Source: Ornithinimicrobium murale (lineage in GTDB: Bacteria; Actinomycetota; Actinomycetes; Actinomycetales; Dermatophilaceae). Taken from it: DNA of 64,000 bases. Positions 28,743-37,065 of this stretch are shown here, in pieces; within the stretch, counting starts at the first letter, position 1; each line of letters starts with the position of its first letter. Below the pieces are notes generated by a model, which did not search any database, was not told the origin of the DNA, and was given only the letters and a program-made list of their open reading frames with translations. Location of the stretch: positions 62,001 to 126,000 of the forward strand of contig NZ_QLVD01000026.1 in the NCBI RefSeq assembly GCF_003352835.1, in the 5' to 3' direction. The position numbers and the translations under genes are program-made.

Positions 28743-29774
28743 CTACGGGTGGCGACCACCCACCTCCTGCACGATCGACCGCTCGTTATCGGTCACGGTC
28801 AGCCGCGCGAGCGCACCGTTGACCAGCGGCAGGTGCGGTGGCACATGGCCACACTCGACGTCGAAGACGATCGGCACGTCCAGGTCACCGAGCGCATCGA
28901 GCACCGCGTCGCGCTGGGTGACCTCCCCCGACGAGGGCGCCTCCGTCCGACCGATCAGGATCGCCTGCGCGTGCTCGAACCAGCCGGCCAGCCGCAGCCC
29001 GTGCAACCGGCGGCACGCCTCCAGAGCCGACGCCTCGGCCACCTCCAGATACAGGATCAGCCCCTCCTCGGCATACCTCTGCCCGAAGCCGGGGACATCA
29101 CCGAAGGGGGTGCCCGCCAGGTTGCCGATGGTCTCCAGGCACCCCCCGATCAGCCGGCCACTGACCTCCACCTCGTCGTCGTCGGCGACCTCCCAGGTGC
29201 CCCGCCCCGCCAGCCGGTATGCCGTGGGGCTGGGGTCTGCCGCCCAGTCGTCAAACCCTTCGGTCCGGTAGCAACCGCTCTGCTCCTGGCGCACCGGACC
29301 GGTGGCCGTCGCCAGTTCGGTCCAGTGCACCAGACCCGGCACCGCGGCATACGGCGTGTCCATCAGGTTCACCCCGTGCAGGCTGGCCCACCCGGCGCGC
29401 ACAGTGAGCGGGAGCAGGAGAGTGGAGAGGTCGCTGTAGCCCACCAACCACGTCGGCTCGGCCGCACCGATCGTGTCCCAGTCCAGCAGGTCGACCAGGT
29501 CGATGCCGGTCTCCCCGCCCCACGGCGGCACCACCGCCCGGATCGTCGGGTCGGTCAGCATGCGCTGCAGCTCGTCGGCCCGCTCCACCGCCGGAGCGCT
29601 CACGTGCGAGCCGTCCCCGCCCAGGCAGTCCCCGAGCACGACCTCGAACCCACGGTCCCGCAGCCAACCGACAGCACACTCCAGCCGCGGCATCAGGGAC
29701 GCGGGCACTCCGGATGATGGCGCCGTGACGCCGATGCGGTCACCGGGCTGCAGCGGCTGCGGAAAGCGGATCAT
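28743..29774 (-). CDS. S66 family LD-carboxypeptidase / MccF-like peptidase
   Basis: A 343-residue S66 peptidase. The N-terminus has PLQPGDRIGVTAPSSGV; the Ser nucleophile lies in LVGYSDLSTLL; GGCLETIGNLAGT and the C-terminal VECGHVPPHLPL supply the Glu and His of the Ser-Glu-His triad. Members cleave L,D-peptide bonds in murein or inactivate microcin C-like peptide-nucleotides. No SD is obvious, and ATGs at 29783 and 29774 are both possible. It is divergent from the MarR gene, and the 25-bp palindrome at 29832 could regulate both. Confidence 0.9.
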   Translation of the reverse strand: MIRFPQPLQPGDRIGVTAPSSGVPASLMPRLECAVGWLRDRGFEVVLGDCLGGDGSHVSAPAVERADELQRMLTDPTIRAVVPPWGGETGIDLVDLLDWDTIGAAEPTWLVGYSDLSTLLLPLTVRAGWASLHGVNLMDTPYAAVPGLVHWTELATATGPVRQEQSGCYRTEGFDDWAADPSPTAYRLAGRGTWEVADDDEVEVSGRLIGGCLETIGNLAGTPFGDVPGFGQRYAEEGLILYLEVAEASALEACRRLHGLRLAGWFEHAQAILIGRTEAPSSGEVTQRDAVLDALGDLDVPIVFDVECGHVPPHLPLVNGALARLTVTDNERSIVQEVGGRHP

Positions 29775-29831
29775 GACCGCCATCCAAGCCGACGTGACGG
29801 TGGCAGCGCCACCACGTCCGACTTTCCAGGG

Positions 29832-29856
29832 TTCTATGTATGCGCTATACATAGAA
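29832..29856. promoter_or_regulatory. perfect inverted repeat overlapping the marR start region
   Basis: TTCTATGTAT (29832-29841) and ATACATAGAA (29847-29856) are exact reverse complements with a 5-base spacer. The last base is 3 bp before the probable MarR ATG. An AT-rich palindrome of this size next to a MarR gene is the usual form of its own operator. The half-site also resembles the ATGTAT/ATACAT half of the GTATAC sites, but the spacing differs. Confidence 0.7.
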
Positions 29857-29859
29857 ATT

Positions 29860-30324
29860 ATGGGATCCCCGATCGAGGAGCTGGACGAGACCATCGTCGG
29901 CTTCCGCGCCGCCACCCAGCGCCCCGCCTATCGTCAGCGCCTCCTGCAGGACCTGGACTACGCCGGCGGCATCTCCTCGCTCCGGCTGATGCGGACCGTG
30001 GAGCGGCTGTCCGGGGACGGCCCCGGCCCCTCCATCCGCCAGGTGGCGACCGAGCTCGGGGTGGAGCACTCCACGGCGAGCCGCTCGGTCGACACCCTGG
30101 TCCGGGCGTACCTGTTGTCGAGGTCGCGCTGCGCGGACGACCAACGCCAGGTCCGGTTGCAGCTCACCGAGCAGGGGCGGTCCTCTCTGCGTGCGACGAC
30201 GCGACGCCGGCAGGAGGTCCTCGCTGCTCTCGTCGAGGCGTGGGACCCCGACGATGTGCACACCCTCACCCGACTGCTGGACCGGTTGCGGGGCGAGTTC
30301 GACGCCGAGTTCGGTCACCGATGA
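29860..30324 (+). CDS. MarR family transcriptional regulator
   Basis: A 154-residue winged-helix protein. The recognition region reads IRQVATELGVEHSTASRSVDTLV and the wing SRCADDQRQVRLQLTEQG, the DxR-type MarR wing. No ribosome site precedes the ATG at 29860, so the mRNA may be leaderless. An in-frame ATG at 29836 lies inside the palindrome and is less likely. It overlaps the MFS gene by 4 bp, so the pair is a typical sensor-plus-efflux unit. Confidence 0.88.
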   Translation: MGSPIEELDETIVGFRAATQRPAYRQRLLQDLDYAGGISSLRLMRTVERLSGDGPGPSIRQVATELGVEHSTASRSVDTLVRAYLLSRSRCADDQRQVRLQLTEQGRSSLRATTRRRQEVLAALVEAWDPDDVHTLTRLLDRLRGEFDAEFGHR

Positions 30325-31607
30325 CCCGGCAACCCACCGGCAGCCAGACACCCGCCCCGACGCTGCCACCGCGCGGCTCCTTCCGGCTCATCATGGACCC
30401 GCAGTTCGGGGCGATCTTCTGGGGCAAGCTGCTCAGTGGCACCGGCGTGTGGATCCACGCGATCGTGGCCGCGATCGTCGTGTTCGCCGCCACCGGATCG
30501 GCGCTGTGGGTCGGGTTGGTCAGCGTCGCGCAGTTCATCCCGCAGCTCTTCCTGTCCCCGTTGAGCGGCAAGTGGGCAGACCGCGGCAACCTGGCCTTCC
30601 AGCTCCTCCTGGGCCGGGTGCTGTGCATCATCGGCTCCGGTCTCATCGCCATCTGGTGCTGGGTGCAGGGCGACCCGCAGGGGTATGCCGGGGCCTCCGC
30701 CGTCCTGGCAGGCTCCTTCATCGTGGGGCTGGGTTTCGTGGTGGGTGGCCCCGCGCAGCAGTCGATCATCCCCCTGCTGATCCGGCCCGGTGAGCTGGGT
30801 GCCGCGATGGGCCTGAACTCCCTGCCCATGACCCTGGCCCGTGTGGTCGGTCCGGCCATCGGCGCCGCGATCGCGGCACAGTTCGCCGCCGCCCCCGCCT
30901 TTGCGGTCGCAGCGCTCACCCACCTGGTCTTCGCGGTCATGCTCCTGGCCGCGTCGCTGCCCCAGGGGGTCGAGCGTGATGCGGCGGACGACACGGACTT
31001 CTCAGTCCGGTCCGCGCTCCGGCACGTCCGAGGGGACCGCACGCTCCTCCTGCTGCTCCTGGTGGTGACCGCAGCCGGCTTTGCCTCCGAGCCATCGATG
31101 ACGCTGGCCCCCACCTTCGCCGAGGAGCTGGGCGGTGACTCGCACCTGGTCGGTCAGCTGACCGGTGCCTTCGGTCTGGGCGCGGCACTGGGCTATGTCG
31201 CCTACTCCCGTGCCAGCCGGCGCCGCCCTCAGGAGTGGGTGACCCAGGTCGGGCTGATCCTGATGACCCTGGGGACGGCCGGTCTGGCGTTCGCCGGTCA
31301 CGCGGTGGTCGCGCTCGTGCTCTTCGGTGTGGTCGGCAGCGGGTTCATGATCGCCCTGACCGGCGCCACCACCCTGATCCAGCAGCGGGTGCCCCCGCTG
31401 TTGCGCGGGCGGGTGATGGCGCTGTGGTTCATGGGCTTCATCGGCTCCCGCCCACTGGCCGCCTCCCTGGACGGCTGGCTCGCCGACTCCCTGTCCCTGG
31501 CCGCCCCGCTGCTGGTCACCGCCGGACTGCTGGTGGTGGTCCTGGTCTGCTTCCGACCCGGCCGGCTCGACTTCTCCGATGCCGCACGGCAGGGTGTCCA
31601 GGTCTGA
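30321..31607 (+). CDS. MFS transporter coupled to the MarR regulator
   Basis: A 428-residue, 12-span transporter of the MFS_3 type. Visible are FWGKLLSGTGVWIHA in helix 1, LSGKWADRGNLAFQLLLGR after helix 2, and VGGPAQQSIIPLLIRPGELG. The ATG at 30321 overlaps the MarR stop (ATGA). It is probably a drug or metabolite exporter induced when MarR is released. It is homologous throughout to the MFS protein at 22698-23978. Confidence 0.9.
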   Translation: MTRQPTGSQTPAPTLPPRGSFRLIMDPQFGAIFWGKLLSGTGVWIHAIVAAIVVFAATGSALWVGLVSVAQFIPQLFLSPLSGKWADRGNLAFQLLLGRVLCIIGSGLIAIWCWVQGDPQGYAGASAVLAGSFIVGLGFVVGGPAQQSIIPLLIRPGELGAAMGLNSLPMTLARVVGPAIGAAIAAQFAAAPAFAVAALTHLVFAVMLLAASLPQGVERDAADDTDFSVRSALRHVRGDRTLLLLLLVVTAAGFASEPSMTLAPTFAEELGGDSHLVGQLTGAFGLGAALGYVAYSRASRRRPQEWVTQVGLILMTLGTAGLAFAGHAVVALVLFGVVGSGFMIALTGATTLIQQRVPPLLRGRVMALWFMGFIGSRPLAASLDGWLADSLSLAAPLLVTAGLLVVVLVCFRPGRLDFSDAARQGVQV

Positions 31608-31627
31608 TCACTCACGGGAGGACCACC

Positions 31628-32323
31628 ATGGCGTTGCTGCTGGCCGAGGAGCTCGTGCTCCTGTGCATGGACGACGAGACCGGGCAGTGTGAGCTGGCCC
31701 CGCGCGAGGCGTCGCGCGGGGTGGCGCTCGCGCTGGTCTTCGAACTGTCCCTCCGGGGGGCGTTGACCCTGCAGAACGACCGGCTCACGCAGCAGCAGGC
31801 CGGCACGGACGACCCACTGCTGGACCTCGCGGCCGAGAGCGCCCGCAACCTGACGCCGACGGCCGCTGTCGACGCGCTCGCTGCCGAGGACCTGCTGCAG
31901 GCGACACTGGTGCGTCTCGTCAGTCGTGGCGCGCTCCACGACGCCGACGTCTTCTCACCGGGTGTGCACCTGCCCAAGGACCCGCACCCCGAGACCGCGG
32001 TGCGGCAGCGGCTGCGCGAGGTGCTCGCCCAGGGGCGCGGAGCCGACGAGCAGGAGGCCGCGCTGGTGGCGCTGCTGCACCACCTGGAGATGGCGACAGC
32101 CGTGCTGCCCGACGAGGATGCCGAGGTCGTCCGGGCGCGGGCCGCCGAGGTATCCTCACGCTCTGGCCCGATGCGCGACTACCAGGGTGAGGACGGTCGG
32201 CCCCGGGTCGCTCCAGTGCACAGATCGAAGAACTCGGACCTGCGGATGACGCGCTCGTCCTGGTGGGATGGCCTGGACGTCCTCGACCTCGTGGCCAACG
32301 GAGTCCGCATCTTCCTGCCGTGA
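31628..32323 (+). CDS. GPP34 (GOLPH3/Vps74-like) family protein, copy 1
   Basis: A 231-residue protein beginning MALLLAEELVLLCMDDETG, the start typical of bacterial GPP34 proteins, with a following all-helical body (ALALVFELSLRGAL, LLQATLVRLVSRGAL, EAALVALLHHLEM). Eukaryotic relatives bind phosphatidylinositol-4-phosphate and Golgi membranes; the bacterial role is unknown. GGGAGG precedes the ATG. A related gene follows in the same orientation 42 bp downstream. The charged C-terminus (PVHRSKNSDLRMTRSS) is not shared with copy 2. Confidence 0.82.
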   Translation: MALLLAEELVLLCMDDETGQCELAPREASRGVALALVFELSLRGALTLQNDRLTQQQAGTDDPLLDLAAESARNLTPTAAVDALAAEDLLQATLVRLVSRGALHDADVFSPGVHLPKDPHPETAVRQRLREVLAQGRGADEQEAALVALLHHLEMATAVLPDEDAEVVRARAAEVSSRSGPMRDYQGEDGRPRVAPVHRSKNSDLRMTRSSWWDGLDVLDLVANGVRIFLP

Positions 32324-32365
32324 CTGGCCCAGTCCGGGACGGCACCGACCCTGGAGGGGAACCAC

Positions 32366-33001
32366 ATGTCACTGTTGCTGGCCGAGGAGCTGCTGCTCCT
32401 GTCCCTGGACGAGGAGACCGGGCGATGTGTGCTGCCACGGGACGCCGTCGCCGACGCCGTGGCCTCGGCCCTGATCTTCGAGCTGACGCTGCGGAGCACG
32501 CTCAAGCAGTCCGGCACGAAGCTCAGACGCGACTCGATGGTGACCAGCCGCGACGAGCTGCTCGCCGCGACGGCCGAGCGGTCCGACGGCCTCGAGGTGG
32601 CAGAGGCCAACCGTGCCCTGGTCGGGGCCGGGACCCTCGACGTGCTCGTCGACCGGCTGGTGGCCACCGGGGCGCTCGCCAGCCCCGACGTGTGGGCACC
32701 GGGACCCCACTGGCCCACCGGACCCCGTGCCGACGGCCCGGCCCGAGCGCGGCTGGAGGAGGTCCTGGTCCGCGGCGCGGAGCCGACCGAGCGCGAGGCC
32801 GTCCTGGTGAGCCTGCTCGTGCAGCTGGACCTGACACCGCGGGTGCTGCCCCACGCGGATCACGCAGCGGTGCATGCTCGGGCAACCGAGGTGGCTGGCT
32901 CCGCTCGGCCACTGCGCAACAGGCGCGCCACGACCACGCCGGGGTCGCTCGGGTGGCAGTTCCTCGACATGGTGACCACGCCATTCCGCTGGCTGCGCTG
33001 A
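32366..33001 (+). CDS. GPP34 (GOLPH3/Vps74-like) family protein, copy 2
   Basis: A 211-residue paralogue of the preceding gene. It has the same opening (MSLLLAEELLLLSLDEETG), the same VASALIFELTLRSTL helix, LVDRLVATGAL, and EREAVLVSLLVQLDLTPRVLP aligned with the copy-1 segment EQEAALVALLHHLEMATAVLP. Tandem duplication followed by divergence explains the pair. A GGAGGGG ribosome site precedes the ATG at 32366. Function is unknown; a peripheral membrane or lipid-binding role is only inferred from the family. Confidence 0.8.
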   Translation: MSLLLAEELLLLSLDEETGRCVLPRDAVADAVASALIFELTLRSTLKQSGTKLRRDSMVTSRDELLAATAERSDGLEVAEANRALVGAGTLDVLVDRLVATGALASPDVWAPGPHWPTGPRADGPARARLEEVLVRGAEPTEREAVLVSLLVQLDLTPRVLPHADHAAVHARATEVAGSARPLRNRRATTTPGSLGWQFLDMVTTPFRWLR

Positions 33002-33010
33002 GCTCCGTCG

Positions 33011-33787
33011 TCAGCTGAACGGCGGGGTGAACCGACCGTCGATCGCGGTCCACCCACCGTCGACCAGCAGCTGGCTGCCGGTGACAAAGCTCGCGGCGTC
33101 GCTGGCCAGGTAGGCCACCGCGCCCACCAGCTCCTCAGGCCGCGCCCACCGACCCAGAGCCGACTTCTCGGCATACGCACGTCCCCACGCCTCATCCGCA
33201 CGGATCTGCTCGGTGAGCGGCGTCTCCACCACTCCCGGAGCGACCGCATTCACCCGCACCCCCTGCGGTCCCAGCTCGGCAGCGAGGGTGCGGAGCAGCT
33301 GCACCATGCCAGCCTTCGTCGCGGCATACACCCCCTGCCCCGGCTCGACCGCCAGCGCACGGATCGAGCTCATCGCGATGATCGAGCCGCTCCCCCGCGC
33401 CGCCATGCCGGGTGCGAAGGCCCGCACGGCGTTGAAGGTACCGCGCAGGTTCAGGGACACCACCCGGTCGAACTCCTCGGCCGAGTAGTCCAACACGGGC
33501 TTGCGCACATTGGTCGCTGCCGTGAGCACCAGGATGTCGACGTCCCCCAGTCCACCCGTGACGGAGGCCAGCTGTGCGGCGTCGAGGACGTCAGCCTGCC
33601 GCGCCGCCGCTTCCGAGTGCTCGGCCGCGCGGGTCGCTGCCGCGGCGGCGACCTCCTCCTGGGCGTCCAGGCAGGTCAGTCGCGCTCCCTGGGCGGCCAG
33701 GCCCTCCACGAGCTCGGCGCCGATGCCTCCGCAGCCGATCACCACCGCGTGCTTGCCGTCGAGCCGGAACATCGTGCTGTAGTCCAC
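33011..33787 (-). CDS. SDR family oxidoreductase with atypical cofactor and NNAG motifs
   Basis: A 258-residue SDR. The active site is standard (catalytic Ser in AMSSIRALAV, then VYAATKAGMVQLL), and LLVDGGWTAIDG closes the protein. The glycine motif reads GCGGIGAEL instead of TGxxxGIG, and the usual NNAG reads LTAATN, so cofactor binding may differ. The start is a GTG at 33787; a later ATG (MFRLDGKHAVVIG) is possible. It converges on the GPP34 copy 2 gene and is divergent from the Zn-ADH. Substrate unknown. Confidence 0.87.
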   Translation of the reverse strand: MDYSTMFRLDGKHAVVIGCGGIGAELVEGLAAQGARLTCLDAQEEVAAAAATRAAEHSEAAARQADVLDAAQLASVTGGLGDVDILVLTAATNVRKPVLDYSAEEFDRVVSLNLRGTFNAVRAFAPGMAARGSGSIIAMSSIRALAVEPGQGVYAATKAGMVQLLRTLAAELGPQGVRVNAVAPGVVETPLTEQIRADEAWGRAYAEKSALGRWARPEELVGAVAYLASDAASFVTGSQLLVDGGWTAIDGRFTPPFS

Positions 33788-33854
33788 CCTGCGAGCCTAG
33801 TGCCAGGAGGCCGCGGCCATACTGCAGGGGCACGACCCGATGGACGGAGACACG

Positions 33855-34898
33855 ATGCGAGCGGTCAGGTTCGACAGCTTCGGCGAGATGCCCTATGTCA
33901 CAGACGTTCCCGAGCCCGAGGCGCCCGAGGACGGCGTCGTGGTCCGGGTCGAGGCGACCGGGCTGTGCCGTTCGGACTGGCACGGGTGGGCGGGCCACGA
34001 CACTGACATCACGACAATGCCGCACACCCCCGGGCACGAGTTCGCGGGTGTGGTCCACGCCGTGGGGTCCCGGGTCGAGCAGGTGCGGGTCGGGCAGCGG
34101 GTCACCGTCCCGTTCGCCCTGGGGTGCGGTGCGTGCCCCGTGTGCCGTGCGGGCGCCTCTCATGTCTGCCCGCGGCAGTGGCAGCCCGGGGTCAACGGTC
34201 CCGGGTCGTTCGCCGAGTTCGTCGCCCTACCCCGGGCGGACGCCAATGTGATCCGGCTCCCGGACCAGGTGAGCTTCGCGGTCGCGGCAGGGCTGGGCTG
34301 CCGGTTCGCCACGGCATACCGCGCGGTGGTGGATGTCGGGCGGGTGCGTGCCGGAGAGACCGTCGCGGTCTTCGGGTGCGGCGGCGTGGGCCTGGCCGTG
34401 GTGATGGTCGCCGCGTCACTCGGCGCACAGGTGATCGCCACCGACATCAACTCGGCGTCCCTCGACCTGGCCACCACCCTCGGCGCCGACCTCACCGTGG
34501 ATGCGGCCCGGCCGGACCTCGGCGCGCGCATCGAGGAGGCCACGGGCGGTGGCGCGGACGTGGCGATCGACGCCCTCGGCAGCATCGAGACCTCACGGGA
34601 GGCGACCGGGTCGCTGACGGTGGGTGGTCGTCACGTGCAGGTCGGTCTGCTGCCCCCAGCCGTCGTCGACGGCCGAGCCACGGTGCCCATGCACACGGTC
34701 ATCGCGCGCGAGCTCCAGGTCCTGGGCAGCCACGGGATGCCTGCTCGGGACTACCCGCGCATGCTCGCCGACATCGCGGACGGCAGGCTCGCACCGGAGC
34801 GGCTGCTCGGCCGCACGATCAGCCTGGAGGAGGCGCCCGCGGCCCTGGCCGCCATGGGCGTCCGGACCGAGCCGGGAGTCACGATCATCGCGCCCTGA
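33855..34898 (+). CDS. Zn-dependent alcohol dehydrogenase (MDR)
   Basis: A 347-residue medium-chain dehydrogenase starting MRAVRFDSFGEMPYV at 33855, with GGACGGAGA just upstream; the in-frame ATG at 33840 is less likely. Catalytic zinc ligands are in GLCRSDWHGW and GHEFAG. The structural lobe (CGACPVCRAGASHVC) holds four Cys. FGCGGVGLAVV binds the dinucleotide and ATDINSASL suggests NAD. The divergent SDR gene is about 67 bp away. The substrate is not evident. Confidence 0.92.
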   Translation: MRAVRFDSFGEMPYVTDVPEPEAPEDGVVVRVEATGLCRSDWHGWAGHDTDITTMPHTPGHEFAGVVHAVGSRVEQVRVGQRVTVPFALGCGACPVCRAGASHVCPRQWQPGVNGPGSFAEFVALPRADANVIRLPDQVSFAVAAGLGCRFATAYRAVVDVGRVRAGETVAVFGCGGVGLAVVMVAASLGAQVIATDINSASLDLATTLGADLTVDAARPDLGARIEEATGGGADVAIDALGSIETSREATGSLTVGGRHVQVGLLPPAVVDGRATVPMHTVIARELQVLGSHGMPARDYPRMLADIADGRLAPERLLGRTISLEEAPAALAAMGVRTEPGVTIIAP

Positions 34899-34910
34899 CG
34901 GCGCCGACCC

Positions 34911-35819
34911 TCAGTCGAAGACGACCGTCCGCCGCCCCCGGAGGACCACCCGCTGCTCGGCGTGCCAGCGCACCGCTCGGGACAGCGCCATCGCCTCAAG
35001 CTCCTGCCCGACCGCCGCCAGCTCGCCGGGGCTCATCCGGTGGTCGACGCGACGGAAGTCCTGCTCGATGATCGGGCCCTCGTCCAGGTCCGCGGTGACG
35101 TAGTGCGCGGTCGCACCGATCACCTTCACGCCGCGGTCATGGGCCTGGGTGTAGGGCTTGGCGCCCTTGAAGCTCGGCAGCAGGGAGTGGTGGATGTTGA
35201 TGATCCGTCCCGGCAACTCGGCGCACAGCTCGGACGAGAGCACCTGCATGTAGCGGGCGAGCACGATCGTGTCGACCTGATGCTCCTCGACGAGCTCCTG
35301 CAGCCGCGCCTCCGCCTCCGGCTTGCTCTGGGGCGTGACCGGCACGTGGTGGAACGGGATGCCGTGCCACTCGGCAAGCGCCCGGAAGTCCTCGTGGTTG
35401 GACACGATCACCGGGATCTCCACGTCCATCAGCCCGGTCCTGGTGCGGTGCAGCAGGTCGTTGAGAACGTGCCCCTGCCGGCTGACCATGACCAGGATCC
35501 GGTGCCGCCGTGACCGGTCCAGGAAGCGCCACTGCATGCCGAACTCGAGCGCGACGGGCCCGAAGGCCTCCTCCAGTGCCACCACGGGGATCGGCTCGCC
35601 CTCGCGGCGCAGGTGCATCCGCAGGTGGAACTCACCGGTGCTGGCATCGCCGAACTGCTGACTGTCCAGGATGGTGAGCTGCTCCTCCAGCATCACGCCG
35701 GCGACGGCGTGCACGATGCCCCGTCGGTCCTCGCAGGAGACGGTGAGAACGAACTCGCGGCCAGCCTCGTGGGCCGGGCGGGATGCTTCTGTCACGGGGC
35801 CGGAGTCTACGTCGCGCAC
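34911..35819 (-). CDS. purU: formyltetrahydrofolate deformylase
   Basis: A 302-residue PurU. The N-terminal ACT domain (FVLTVSCEDRRGIVHAVAG, residues about 23-100) is followed by a formyl-transferase-fold hydrolase. That domain carries NIHHSLLPSFKGAKPY with the catalytic Asn and His, and GATAHYVTADLDEGPII with the Asp. It hydrolyses 10-formyl-THF to formate and THF, balancing one-carbon pools. The start at GTG 35819 lies 5 bp after the P1-peptidase stop; a GTG at 35795 would also fit. Neither has a clear ribosome site, suggesting coupling to the upstream gene. Confidence 0.95.
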   Translation of the reverse strand: MRDVDSGPVTEASRPAHEAGREFVLTVSCEDRRGIVHAVAGVMLEEQLTILDSQQFGDASTGEFHLRMHLRREGEPIPVVALEEAFGPVALEFGMQWRFLDRSRRHRILVMVSRQGHVLNDLLHRTRTGLMDVEIPVIVSNHEDFRALAEWHGIPFHHVPVTPQSKPEAEARLQELVEEHQVDTIVLARYMQVLSSELCAELPGRIINIHHSLLPSFKGAKPYTQAHDRGVKVIGATAHYVTADLDEGPIIEQDFRRVDHRMSPGELAAVGQELEAMALSRAVRWHAEQRVVLRGRRTVVFD

Positions 35820-35824
35820 GGCGG

Positions 35825-36940
35825 TCAGCTGCGCCTCAGGGCGCTGGGGAAGGCCTCCAGATAACAGCGGGTCGTCCCGCTCCGTGTGGTCACCGACTCG
35901 GCCGCGAGCACGGCCCGCACGATCGCGCGGGTGACGGTCCGGGCCGCGACGGTGAGCAGCCCGTGGAAGGCCATCGGATCCGGGGCGGGCCGGTCACCGG
36001 TGGCGAGGGTGAACAGGGTGTCCCCGTCGAACATCGTGTGCACCGGGTCGATCGCGCGCGCCATGCCGTCGTGCCCGATCCCGGCGACCTTCGCAGCCTG
36101 CGCCTTGGTCAGGGTCGCGTCGGTGGCGATCACCCCGATCGTGGTCGCCAGCACCTTCGGGGTCAGCCCGCCCCGCTCGGTGGTTGCCCGCTCCCGGGCG
36201 CTCGCCAGGTCCTCGGGGGTGGGACGACGCAGGCCGTATGCCGCGTGCTCACCCAGGACATCCAGGTCACCCTCGAGCAGGGCCCGGGTGCCGACCAGCT
36301 CGCCGGTCCGTAGGTCCAGCACGTGGCCGCCGGGGTTGGCGACGACCAGCGCGGCCACGGTAGTGCCGTCCGGCAGCACCGCGCTCGCCGAGCCGACACC
36401 GCCCTTGAGGCCGCCGCACTCAGCGCCCGTCCCGGCGCCCACGCACCCCAGCGCCGGCGCCTCGTGCGAGGCAGCGTCGCAGGCGGCGACTCCGAAGGAG
36501 GCATCCGGCGTCGCCGTGAACTCCCCACCACGGTTGAGGTCGAAGATCACCGCCGCCGGCACGATCGGGACCACCTGCTCAGGTTCCGGTCCGCACGGGA
36601 AGCCGCGCCCCTCCGCATACAGCTGGCGCATGACGCCGTCCGCGGCGGCCAGGCCGAAGGCGCTGCCGCCACTGAGGGTAACGGCGTGCACGCGGTCGAC
36701 CTGGTTGCGTGGGTCGAGCAGGTCGGTCTCGCGGGTGCCCGGTCCCCCGCCGCGCACGTCCACGCCGCCGACGGCCCCCTCCGGCGGAGCCAGGACCACG
36801 GTGGTGCCGGTCAGCCAGCCGTCCCCGCGCCGCTCGTGCTGGCCCACCCGGATGCCAGGCACGTCGACGATCGAGTTGGTCGGGCCCGGCTGCACCTGCG
36901 GGTCCAGGGCCCAGGACGAGTCCGGCATCTGCTCACTCAT
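35825..36940 (-). CDS. P1 family (DmpA/NylC-like) peptidase
   Basis: A 371-residue N-terminal-nucleophile hydrolase precursor. Family blocks are GGGPGTRETDLLDP, VTLSGGSAFGLAAADGV, GVGSASAVLPDGTTVAALVVANPGG and, after the expected cleavage region, TTIGVIATDATLTKAQAAKVAG, HDGMARAIDPVHTMFDGDTLF. Relatives self-cleave before a Thr or Ser that becomes the nucleophile. Here the residue before TTIGV is Ala rather than the Asn seen in NylC-type members. Substrates in the family range from D-amino-acid amides to nylon oligomers. It is upstream of and probably co-transcribed with purU. Confidence 0.9.
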   Translation of the reverse strand: MSEQMPDSSWALDPQVQPGPTNSIVDVPGIRVGQHERRGDGWLTGTTVVLAPPEGAVGGVDVRGGGPGTRETDLLDPRNQVDRVHAVTLSGGSAFGLAAADGVMRQLYAEGRGFPCGPEPEQVVPIVPAAVIFDLNRGGEFTATPDASFGVAACDAASHEAPALGCVGAGTGAECGGLKGGVGSASAVLPDGTTVAALVVANPGGHVLDLRTGELVGTRALLEGDLDVLGEHAAYGLRRPTPEDLASARERATTERGGLTPKVLATTIGVIATDATLTKAQAAKVAGIGHDGMARAIDPVHTMFDGDTLFTLATGDRPAPDPMAFHGLLTVAARTVTRAIVRAVLAAESVTTRSGTTRCYLEAFPSALRRS

Positions 36941-37015
36941 GGCACGAGGGTATGCCGTGGGCGCCGCTCCGCCTCAGCAGCACCTGCTCCCCGCCGGACG
37001 CATTCCTGTGAAAAC

Positions 37016-37049
37016 GTGCAGAGAAACCCGTGCATAGAAACCTCTGCAC
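37016..37049. repeat. 14-bp direct repeat with flanking inverted arms upstream of the DUF885 gene
   Basis: GTGCAGAGAAACC (37016) and GTGCATAGAAACC (37030) are direct repeats, 14 bp apart, with one mismatch. In addition GTGCAGA at 37016-37022 is the exact reverse complement of TCTGCAC at 37043-37049. The block lies directly before the DUF885 start and between divergent genes, so it may be a regulator-binding site. Confidence 0.5.
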
Positions 37050-37065
37050 AAGTAGGGTCCCGGGT

